Origin: JBBQDZ01 sp038237515
GTDB taxonomy: Bacteria > Actinomycetota > Thermoleophilia > Gaiellales > Gaiellaceae
DNA: 64,000 bases
Direction of reading: 5' to 3'
Assembly (NCBI GenBank): GCA_038237515.1
Contig: JBBRYP010000007.1
Coordinates: 21,986-85,985, forward strand
The notes under the pieces were generated by a model, which was not told the DNA's origin, made no database searches, and saw only the letters and a list, made by a program, of their open reading frames with translations. How positions within the stretch are numbered: position 1 is the first letter of the stretch; each line of letters starts with the position of its first letter. Below, piece after piece: positions 8,624 to 15,756 of this stretch. The translations under genes and the position numbers were made by a program.

Positions 8624-9487
8624 ATGTCCTCTCCGCGCTTCTCCGTCTGCGAGTTCACCACTCTCTCCCTCGGTCTCGAGGACGAGCTCGCCGTGCTCCG
8701 CTACGCGGGCTGCGACGGCATCGGCATCTGCGAGGCCAAACTGGCCGAAGGGGGCGACGCCGAGGCCGCCGCGGCCCTACGCGACAGCGGCCTGCAGGCG
8801 AGCGTCTGCCTGCTCGCGACGCTGTCCGTGCTGCCGCTCGCGAAGTTCGAGGGACCGGCTGACCCAGCCGAGCGGGTGGCCGGGCTCTGCGCCGGGGTGC
8901 GGCGAATGGCGGCGTTCGAGCCTGCGTGCCTCTACGTGCTGACCGGCCCGCAGGGCTCGCTCTCCTACGGGGAGGCGCGTCGGATCACGGTGGAGGGCCT
9001 ACGCGAAGTGGCGCGGGCGGCGGCCGACGCCGGGATCCCGCTCGGCCTCGAGCCGATCCACGCCTCGATCAGAGACGACTGGACGCTCGTGACCACGATC
9101 CCGGAGGCGCTCGAGCTGGTGGAGGAGGTCGACGTCCCGGGCTTCGGCATCGGCTTCGACGTCTGGCACCTCTGGGACACGCCGAACCTGCTCGAGGACA
9201 TCCGAGAGCACGCGTCACGAATCGTCGGCGTCCACGTCGACGACTGGCGCGATCCGACCCGGGGCTGGAACGACCGCGTCCTTCCCGGTGACGGCATCGT
9301 CGATCTCCCGTCCATCTTCGCTGCGCTCGAAGCGTGTGGCTACGAGGGCTGGTACGACCTCGAGGTCTTCTCCGACGACGGCACCTTCGAGGACGACTAC
9401 GAGGACTCGTTGTGGAAGCTACCCGCCGGCGAGGTCGTGCGCCGCGGCCGCGAGGGCTTCATCCGCGCCTGGGAAGCTCGGCGCTAG
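8624..9487 (+). CDS. sugar phosphate isomerase/epimerase-like TIM-barrel protein
   Basis: 287 residues, ATG after AAAGGAGGCAG. Xylose-isomerase-like barrel; metal-binding pattern Glu in GLEPIHAS, Asp-His in GFDVWHLWDT, His in VGVHVDDW and Glu in YDLEVFSD. Members isomerise or epimerise keto-sugars, inositol derivatives or similar. It closes the operon begun at 6125 and overlaps the 3' end of the convergent GntR gene by 29 bp. Substrate unknown. Confidence 0.88.
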   Translation: MSSPRFSVCEFTTLSLGLEDELAVLRYAGCDGIGICEAKLAEGGDAEAAAALRDSGLQASVCLLATLSVLPLAKFEGPADPAERVAGLCAGVRRMAAFEPACLYVLTGPQGSLSYGEARRITVEGLREVARAAADAGIPLGLEPIHASIRDDWTLVTTIPEALELVEEVDVPGFGIGFDVWHLWDTPNLLEDIREHASRIVGVHVDDWRDPTRGWNDRVLPGDGIVDLPSIFAALEACGYEGWYDLEVFSDDGTFEDDYEDSLWKLPAGEVVRRGREGFIRAWEARR

Positions 9488-10235
9488 GCGCGGGATCGAG
9501 CTCGGCTACGTGCTCCTCCAGACGGAGCTGGTGCTCCTCCGCGACCGCCCGCGCGGCCGTGGCGTCGCCCGCGGCAACGGCGTCGGCCATACGGCGGTGC
9601 AGGTCGACGAGCGCGCCGAGATCGTCGCCGCGAAACCAGGTGGGTGCGCCCGCGCGGCGGTAGTTGACGACGCGCGCCGACACCATCAGGTCGAGCACCG
9701 GCGACAGCAGCGTGACGACGAACGTGTTGCCCGTGGCGACGAGAACGGCGCGGTGGAAGGCGACGTCGAGCTCGAGCCAGCGCTCGACGGAGGCGGACTC
9801 GGCCGCGAGCGCCTCGCCGGCCTCTCGAATCGAGGCCACGTCCGCCGGGCCTGCCACCTCGGCCGCGCGCGCGACCGCGGCGACCTCCATCCAGCCGCGC
9901 GCCTCGACAAGCCTGATCAGCGACGGGCGGTCGAACCCGAGCATCAGCTCGACCGAGTGGCGCAACAGCCGGTCGGGGTGCGGCGAGACGTACACCCCGC
10001 TGCCGTGGTGGATGTCGAGGAGGCCGAGCGCGTTCAGGACGCGCAGCGCCTGGCTGATCGTCGCGCGGCTCGTCTGGAAACGGAGCGCGAGGTCGCGCTC
10101 CGGCGGCAGCCGGCTACCGGGCGCGAGCCGGCCGTCCACGATCAGCTCCCGCAGCTGCGCGACGACGAGGTCGCAGGCCCGGCTCGGCCCCGCGTCCCGC
10201 AGGCCGACCACGCCCGCGAGGATCGGGTCTCCCAT
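9459..10235 (-). CDS. GntR/FadR-family (FCD) transcriptional regulator
   Basis: 258 residues. N-terminal winged helix (about 25-90: LAPGSRLPPERDLALRFQTSRATISQALR) and all-helical FCD ligand domain (about 100-240), whose usual metal-binding His/Asp pattern is suggested by DVAFHRAVL and a terminal EEHQ. Such proteins repress catabolic operons until a carboxylate ligand binds. It is transcribed away from the operon beginning at 10271 with only 35 bp between start codons, so it very likely controls that operon and itself. Confidence 0.92.
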   Translation of the reverse strand: MGDPILAGVVGLRDAGPSRACDLVVAQLRELIVDGRLAPGSRLPPERDLALRFQTSRATISQALRVLNALGLLDIHHGSGVYVSPHPDRLLRHSVELMLGFDRPSLIRLVEARGWMEVAAVARAAEVAGPADVASIREAGEALAAESASVERWLELDVAFHRAVLVATGNTFVVTLLSPVLDLMVSARVVNYRRAGAPTWFRGDDLGALVDLHRRMADAVAAGDATAARAVAEEHQLRLEEHVAELDPAPSAELPRRG

Positions 10236-10270
10236 CGCCGCATCCTACTCGGCACCCCCACTGGCCCCCG

Positions 10271-11314
10271 GTGAGGCCTCTGCGGGGAATCGGCTGGGAT
10301 CACGAGCGCTGCCGCGCGCCGATGCTGGCCGCGGCGGCACGGTGGCGCGAGCTGCACGGCGTTGCACTCGAGTGGGACTTCCGTCCGCTCGCCTCGTTCA
10401 ACGACCAGCCGGTGAGCGAGCTCGTCGCGTCCCACGACCTGCTCGTGATCGACCACCCGCTGGTCGGGGCCGCGGCCGCGGCGAACTGCCTGGCGCCGCT
10501 CGACGAGCTCCTCCCCACGGAGACACTGGCGGCGCTCGCGGCCGACGCGGTCGGCCCCAGCCACTCCTCGTATCGCTACCGCGGGCTGCAGTGGGCCCTC
10601 GCGACCGACGCCGCCTGTCAGGTGGCAGTCCTCCGCGAGGATCTCCTCCACACCGTCCCGGGAACGTGGGACGACGTGCTCGCGCTCGCGCAGGAGCCGA
10701 GTCGCGTCGCGCTGCCGCTCTACCGGACAGACGCACTCTGCTCGCTCTTGACGCTCTGCGCCTCCCGCGGGGGGCGTCTGGGCGAAGACCCGGAGGCCGA
10801 CGAGGATGCACTCGCCTACCCCGTGGAGCTCCTCCCCCACCTCCATCCCGGCTCGTTCGGCTTCAACCCGCCCCGTACGCTCGACCGGATGAGCAGTGCG
10901 GACGAGATCGCCTACGTCCCGCTCGCGTTCGGTTACGCGAACTACTCGCGGCCGGGCCGGTCGGCGCGGCTGAGCTTCGTGGACATCCCGACGCGCGGGG
11001 CCGTGCTCGGCGGCGCGGGGCTTGCCGTCTCTGCCACCGCTACCGATCCCGTTGCAGCAGCCGCGTTCGCCGCCTGGGCCACCGGGGCAGAGACGCAGCG
11101 CAAGATCGTGTTCCCGGCCGGTGGCCAGCCGGGCAGCCGCTCGGTCTGGCTCGACCCGGCCGCCGACGCTGCCGCCGGCGGATTCTTCAGCGGGACGCTG
11201 GCAACGATCGAGTCCTCGTACGTTCGTCCTCGCGAACCCTGGTGGCCCGCGTTCCAGGAGCGCGCGGGCGAGCTGCTGGTGCACCGGCTGCACGCAGGTC
11301 GCAGGCCCCCGTGA
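10271..11314 (+). CDS. solute-binding-protein-like protein lacking a signal peptide
   Basis: 347 residues from GTG 10271. The fold markers are those of group-1 carbohydrate ABC binding proteins: early RWRELHGV, hinge LLVIDHP, GLQWALATD, C-terminal SFVDIPTR followed by AGLAVSATATDPVAAAAFAAW. The first residues (MRPLRGIGWDHERC) contain no hydrophobic segment, lipobox or Tat motif, so the protein should be cytoplasmic. No permease or ATPase is adjacent; a CaiB CoA-transferase follows. A role as intracellular ligand sensor, carrier or activator for the CoA-transferase pathway is inference. Confidence 0.75.
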   Translation: MRPLRGIGWDHERCRAPMLAAAARWRELHGVALEWDFRPLASFNDQPVSELVASHDLLVIDHPLVGAAAAANCLAPLDELLPTETLAALAADAVGPSHSSYRYRGLQWALATDAACQVAVLREDLLHTVPGTWDDVLALAQEPSRVALPLYRTDALCSLLTLCASRGGRLGEDPEADEDALAYPVELLPHLHPGSFGFNPPRTLDRMSSADEIAYVPLAFGYANYSRPGRSARLSFVDIPTRGAVLGGAGLAVSATATDPVAAAAFAAWATGAETQRKIVFPAGGQPGSRSVWLDPAADAAAGGFFSGTLATIESSYVRPREPWWPAFQERAGELLVHRLHAGRRPP

Positions 11315-11349
11315 TCGCGCGAGGGATCGCCTCGCTGCACCGGGAGGCC

Positions 11350-11378
11350 TCGACACGTGGTGCCTGACGTTGTAGGCT
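11350..11378 (+). promoter_or_regulatory. promoter for the CaiB operon; near-leaderless start
   Basis: TCGACA (11350-11355), a 17-bp spacer and TAGGCT (11373-11378) match actinobacterial -35/-10 patterns. The expected start of transcription falls at about 11385, exactly on the GTG start codon, and no Shine-Dalgarno sequence precedes it, so the mRNA is predicted to be leaderless. A perfect inverted repeat GTGGC-TAG-GCCAC (11385-11397) covers the start and could be an operator or a start-codon hairpin. Confidence 0.55.
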
Positions 11379-11384
11379 GGCATA

Positions 11385-12569
11385 GTGGCTAGGCCACTCG
11401 CTCTCGAGGGCATCAGAGTCCTCGATTTCACCCAGATGATGCTCGGCCCCTACGCGACGCAGTTCCTCGGCGACCTGGGCGCGGACGTGATCAAGGTCGA
11501 GCGGCCCGTGCACGGGGAGTGGGAGCGCGGGCTCGAGTTCATGGGACAGCTGGTCGCGGGCGACTCGCCAGCGTTCCTCGCGATGAACCGCAACAAGCGC
11601 TCGATCACGGTCGACCTCAAGAGCGAGCCTGGCCGTGACGCGCTGCTGAGGCTCGGCGAGAGCTGCGACGTCGTCGTCGAGAACTTCCGGCCGGGCGTGA
11701 TGGAACGGCTCGGCCTGGGGTACGAGGCCTTCCGGATGCGCCGACCCGACATCGTCTATGCCTCCGGATCCGGCTGGGGCCAGCGGACCCGGTTCGCGCG
11801 CGAGAACCGCCCCGGCCAGGATCTCCTGATCCAGGCCATGTCCGGGCTCGCCTACAACGCCGGCCGTCGGGACGACCCGCCGATCGTCGCGGGCTCCTCG
11901 ATCTGCGATGCGACGACCGGCCTGACGCTCGCGATCGGGATCCTCGCGGGGCTCCTGGCGCGGGAGCGCCAGGGCATCGGCCAGCGCATCGAGGTCGACC
12001 TCTTCTCGACCGCGATGTCGGTGCAGTGCCAGGAGATCTCGGCGATCGTCAACCTCGGAGTCGACGCGGAGCGCTCGGAGGCCGGGATCGCGCAGCCGTG
12101 GCTGTCGGCGCCCTTTGGGATCTACCGCACCGCCGACGGCTGGCTGGCGCTCTCCATGGCCTCTCTCGAGGACATCGGCGCGCTGGTGGGCGATCCCGGC
12201 CTCGCCGAGCTCGACCCCTGGGCTGACCGCGACACCGTCAAGACGCGACTCGACGCGGTGATCCCGGAACGGGCCACGCAGGAGTGGCTCGACGTCCTGA
12301 TGCCGGCAGGCATCTGGTCGGCGCGCGTCCGGACGACCAAGGAGGCGGTCGACGAGCTGCGAGCAGACCGCTCCGAACTCGTGTGCACGGTCGACCACCC
12401 GCGGGCCGGCAAGATCGAGTTGATCGGCTGTCCGATCACGCTGAGCGAGACGCCGTGGAGCCTCCGGCTCCTCCCTCCACTCGTCGGCGAGCACACCGCC
12501 GAGGTGTTCGGCGAGGTGCTCGACGCCGACGAGCTGGACGCACTCCGGGCGGACGGCGTCCTCGCGTGA
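11385..12569 (+). CDS. CaiB/BaiF-family (class III) CoA-transferase
   Basis: 394 residues, GTG start. Class III transferases move CoA from a CoA-thioester to a free acid through an aspartyl-CoA intermediate. Visible motifs: GIRVLDFTQMMLGPYATQFLGDLGADVIKVE, split here as N-terminal Rossmann part, then FNRNKRS-like NRNKRSITVDL, NFRPGVMERLG, and catalytic-region RPGQDLLIQAMSG. Second-domain signatures AAWLALSMAS-like (GWLALSMAS) and PFGIYRT are present. It heads an operon with MBL hydrolase, hydroxyacyl-CoA dehydrogenase and molybdenum hydroxylase, so it probably activates the pathway acid. Acid unknown. Confidence 0.92.
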   Translation: MARPLALEGIRVLDFTQMMLGPYATQFLGDLGADVIKVERPVHGEWERGLEFMGQLVAGDSPAFLAMNRNKRSITVDLKSEPGRDALLRLGESCDVVVENFRPGVMERLGLGYEAFRMRRPDIVYASGSGWGQRTRFARENRPGQDLLIQAMSGLAYNAGRRDDPPIVAGSSICDATTGLTLAIGILAGLLARERQGIGQRIEVDLFSTAMSVQCQEISAIVNLGVDAERSEAGIAQPWLSAPFGIYRTADGWLALSMASLEDIGALVGDPGLAELDPWADRDTVKTRLDAVIPERATQEWLDVLMPAGIWSARVRTTKEAVDELRADRSELVCTVDHPRAGKIELIGCPITLSETPWSLRLLPPLVGEHTAEVFGEVLDADELDALRADGVLA

Positions 12570-12600
12570 CTCCCCACCCCGACAACAGGAAGACGTAGCC

Positions 12601-13548
12601 ATGTGGCAGCACGGCCCGGTCACCACCGTGAAGATGCAGCTGAAGGGCGACCAGTCGAACGTGGCGGTCACGGTTCACCTCGTCGAGGGTGCCGACCGCG
12701 TCGCGCTGATCGACAGCGGGCTCGTTTGGGGATACGACCAGCTCGAGGAGGCGCTGCGCGAGTCGGGGATCGACAAGCGGCGGATCGGGCTTCTGCTCAA
12801 CACCCACGAGCACATGGATCACATCGGCAACAACGCGCGACTCGTTCGCGAGACCGGGTGCCTCGTCGGCGCCCATCCGCGGTACGCCTCCTGGATCGAG
12901 GATCACGAGCTCGGCGCGCAGCAAATGGTGCTGCGCTTCCCAGATGTCGAGCCGGTATTCGACCCGAAGCCGGAGTACCTCGACTGGATGGAGGAAGAGG
13001 AGACGACGGTCAACCTGCACCTGGCGGAGGGAAACGTGGTCGATCTCGGCGGCGGCGTCGAGCTCGAGGTGATCGAGCTCCACGGGCACTCGCTGTCGGA
13101 GATCGGGTTCTACGAGCGCTCCTCCGACACGTTGATCTTCGGCGACTCCCTGATGCCCGCGCACGTGCCCGTGCTCTTCCTCTACGAGGACCCCTACGAG
13201 GTGCGGGCGACGTGCAAGCGCATCATGCAGATCGCGCGCGAACGCCCCCTGCGTACCGTTCTCTCCGGGCACGGTGACCCGTGCGGCCCGGACGAGGCGA
13301 TCGCGTGGGCCGCCGACTGCTACGACCGCACCCGCGCGATCGAGGCGGCGATCGTCGAGGCGGTCGAGGAGGCTCCCGGGATCACGCTGGGGCCGCTCCG
13401 CGACGCCGTCACGGAGCGCCTCGGGAAGCTGCGCGAGTGGCGTGCGCTGATCACGATCGACGGTCACCTGCGCGACCTCCATCGGCGCGGCATGATCGGC
13501 CCCAGCGGCTCGGGCCACGCCGCCGTACGGGAGAGGGCTCTGCTGTGA
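12601..13548 (+). CDS. metallo-beta-lactamase-fold hydrolase
   Basis: 315 residues, ATG. HxHxDH-type motif appears as THEHMDH with His69, Glu70, His71, Asp73 and His74; further ligands His in ELHGHSLSE, Asp in IFGDSL and His in LSGHGDP complete a two-metal site. C-terminal winged-helix-like tail (about 240-315: EEAPGITLGPLRDAV...) resembles glyoxalase-II/LACTB2-type additions. In this operon a thioesterase or lactonase role is plausible. Stop overlaps the next start by GTGA. Confidence 0.88.
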   Translation: MWQHGPVTTVKMQLKGDQSNVAVTVHLVEGADRVALIDSGLVWGYDQLEEALRESGIDKRRIGLLLNTHEHMDHIGNNARLVRETGCLVGAHPRYASWIEDHELGAQQMVLRFPDVEPVFDPKPEYLDWMEEEETTVNLHLAEGNVVDLGGGVELEVIELHGHSLSEIGFYERSSDTLIFGDSLMPAHVPVLFLYEDPYEVRATCKRIMQIARERPLRTVLSGHGDPCGPDEAIAWAADCYDRTRAIEAAIVEAVEEAPGITLGPLRDAVTERLGKLREWRALITIDGHLRDLHRRGMIGPSGSGHAAVRERALL

Positions 13549-14492
13549 GCTGCGCCGTCCTCGGCAGCGGCGTCATGGGGGCCGACATCGCGCTCTCGCT
13601 CGCGCTCGGCGGCGAGCGAGTGAGCGTCTGGGGCCGGCGGGAGGCGGGCCTCGAGGAGGCGCGCTCGCGCGCGAGGCGGAACGCCGCTTTTCTCGTCGGC
13701 GAGGATCTCGAGCAAGACGAGAGCGCGCTCGAGCGGATCTCGTGGACGACCGACCGCGCCCGCGCGCTCGCGGGCGCCTCCTTCGCCTGCGAAGCGGTGA
13801 CCGAGGACGCCGGGCTCAAGCGCGACCTGCTCGCGGCGGCCGAGGGCGAGCTGGAGGCCGATGCCATCCTTTCGAGCACCACCTCCGCCCTCTCCCCCAC
13901 GCGGCTCGCCGAGTCCCTCCGCCGGCCGGAGCGCTTCGTCGTCACGCACTACGCTCAGCCCGCGCACCTGGTCGCGCTCGTGGAGGTCGTGCCCGGCGAG
14001 CGGACGAGCCGGGAGACGGTCGGCGAGGCTTCCGAGCTCCTCGAGCGGACGGGCAAGCGGCCCGCGGTGTGCGCCGACGTCCCCGGCTTTCTCTGGAGCC
14101 GTCTCCAGCAGGCGGTGCTCCGCGAGCTCGTCCACATGGTCGGCCGGGGCGACGTCACACCCGAGACGTGCGACACCGTGGTCAAGTACGGCTATGCGTC
14201 CCGCCTGCCGGCGATGGGGCCGTTCGAGCACGCCGACCTCGCCGGTCTGGAGTTGATGGGAGAGCAGGCGCGGGAGGTGTGGCCCGATCTGGCGAGCGCG
14301 CAGAGCCCCGACGGTGGGCCGATCGAAGCGCTCCGCAAGCGGGGTTGGACAGGCATGGCTGCCGGCCGCGGGTTCTACGACTGGCGGGTGCGCGATCCCG
14401 CCGACTTCCGTCTCGAGCGAGATCGTGAGATCGTCCGCAGGCTGAAGATCATGAGGGGAGGTGAGGTCGTGCTGAAGCGACCGGAGGCTTGA
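13545..14492 (+). CDS. 3-hydroxyacyl-CoA dehydrogenase-family protein
   Basis: 315 residues from GTG 13545. N-terminal Rossmann motif CAVLGSGVMGADIALSLALGG; catalytic His in VVTHYAQPAHLVALVE and the Pro-Gly-Phe dimer helix in DVPGFLWSRLQQA; C-terminal helical domain ends near GRGFYDW. Oxidises a 3-hydroxyacyl-CoA (or similar hydroxy acid) with NAD. Single-domain type, without enoyl-CoA hydratase fusion. Lies between MBL hydrolase and the molybdenum hydroxylase genes with four-base overlaps at both ends. Confidence 0.9.
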   Translation: MSCAVLGSGVMGADIALSLALGGERVSVWGRREAGLEEARSRARRNAAFLVGEDLEQDESALERISWTTDRARALAGASFACEAVTEDAGLKRDLLAAAEGELEADAILSSTTSALSPTRLAESLRRPERFVVTHYAQPAHLVALVEVVPGERTSRETVGEASELLERTGKRPAVCADVPGFLWSRLQQAVLRELVHMVGRGDVTPETCDTVVKYGYASRLPAMGPFEHADLAGLELMGEQAREVWPDLASAQSPDGGPIEALRKRGWTGMAAGRGFYDWRVRDPADFRLERDREIVRRLKIMRGGEVVLKRPEA

Positions 14493-15289
14493 AGCCGCCT
14501 CCGTTCGACTACCACGCCCCGGCGAGCCTCGAGGAGGCGGTAGCGCTTCGTGCCGCCGATCCCGACGCGGCCTTGCTCGCTGGCGGCCAGAGCCTCGTGC
14601 CGATGCTGAACCTGAGGCTTGCGCGACCCTCGGCGCTGATCGATCTCCGCCGCGTCGGAGGACTGAGCTACGTTCGCGTCGGCGATGGCGGCGTCGCCGT
14701 CGGGGCGATGACCCGGCAGCGTGAGCTCGAGCGCTCCGGGGACGCATTCGCAGCGTGCCCCCTGCTGCGCGAGGTCCTGCAGCTCGTCGGCCATCCTCCG
14801 ATCCGCAACCGCGGCACCGTCGGCGGCTCGATCGCGCACGCCGACCCGGCCGCGGAGCTGCCGGCGGCCCTCTGCGCGCTCGGCGGCGCCGTCACCGTGC
14901 TCGGGCCTCAGGGGGCTCGGAAGATCGCCGCGGAGCGCCTCTTCCTCTACCCCTTCACCACGTCGCTCGAGCGGGACGAGGTGCTGACCGAGGTCTTCTT
15001 CCCCGCGCCGCACGCGGGCTCGGGCTACGCCGCTCTGGAGTTCGCGCGCCGCCACGGCGACTTCGCGCTCGCCGGCGTCTGCGCGATCGTGTCGAACGGC
15101 TCGGTTCGACTCTGCTTCACCGGTGTCGGGGGACGGCCCATGGTCGTCGATTCGGAAGACCCCGACGCGTGGCAGGCGGCGGTCGACCCGTCGGCGGATG
15201 CGGCCGGCTCCGCCGACTACCGCCGACGGCTCGTCGACGTCCTCGGGCGGCGCGTGCTCGACCTCGCGCGCTCGCGGAGCCTGCGATGA
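14489..15289 (+). CDS. molybdenum hydroxylase, FAD-binding medium subunit (CoxM/XdhB-like)
   Basis: 266 residues from TTG 14489, which overlaps the previous stop (TTGA). FAD-binding PCMH fold: FDYHAPASLEEAV at the start, AGGQSLVPMLNLRLARPS pyrophosphate loop, and IRNRGTVGGSIAHADPAAE, the second FAD-binding signature. C-terminal CO-dehydrogenase flavoprotein domain from about residue 170. It passes electrons from the [2Fe-2S] subunit to FAD and an acceptor. Followed by the small and large subunits in the M-S-L order. Confidence 0.93.
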   Translation: MKPPPFDYHAPASLEEAVALRAADPDAALLAGGQSLVPMLNLRLARPSALIDLRRVGGLSYVRVGDGGVAVGAMTRQRELERSGDAFAACPLLREVLQLVGHPPIRNRGTVGGSIAHADPAAELPAALCALGGAVTVLGPQGARKIAAERLFLYPFTTSLERDEVLTEVFFPAPHAGSGYAALEFARRHGDFALAGVCAIVSNGSVRLCFTGVGGRPMVVDSEDPDAWQAAVDPSADAAGSADYRRRLVDVLGRRVLDLARSRSLR

Positions 15290-15756
15290 CGATCGTGCGC
15301 GTCGAGGTGAACGGAGTGCAGGTGGAGCGCGAGGTCGAGGCACGGCTTCTCCTGTCCGACTTCCTGCGCCACGAGCTGGGCTTGACCGGAACCCACGTCG
15401 GCTGCGAGCACGGCGTCTGCGGAGCGTGCACCGTCCTTGTCGATGGCGCGGCCGCGCGTTCCTGCCTGACTCTCGCCGTCCAGTGCGACGAGGCGTCGGT
15501 GACGACGATCGAGGGGCTCGCGCAGAACGGCGAGCTCCACCCCGTGCAGGCCGCTTTCCGCGAGTCGCACGCACTCCAGTGCGGCTTCTGCACCCCTGGT
15601 TTCGTGATGGCGGTCACGGCACTGCTCGAGGAGCGACGAGGCGAGATACTGTCTGATGGGGAGGTGCGCGAGGCGCTCGCCGGCAACCTCTGCCGCTGCA
15701 CCGGGTACCAGAACATCGTCCGGGCGGTACAACTGGCCGCGGAGAGGCTCGGTTGA
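15286..15756 (+). CDS. molybdenum hydroxylase, [2Fe-2S] small subunit (CoxS/XdhC-like)
   Basis: 156 residues, ATG overlapping the previous stop (ATGA). Plant-type ferredoxin cluster ligands in CEHGVCGACTVLVDG plus a later Cys (ARSCLTLA), and the second all-helical cluster ligands in CGFCTPGFVM and NLCRCTGYQNI. Carries electrons from the molybdenum site to FAD. Length and motif order are standard for the family. Confidence 0.95.
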   Translation: MTIVRVEVNGVQVEREVEARLLLSDFLRHELGLTGTHVGCEHGVCGACTVLVDGAAARSCLTLAVQCDEASVTTIEGLAQNGELHPVQAAFRESHALQCGFCTPGFVMAVTALLEERRGEILSDGEVREALAGNLCRCTGYQNIVRAVQLAAERLG

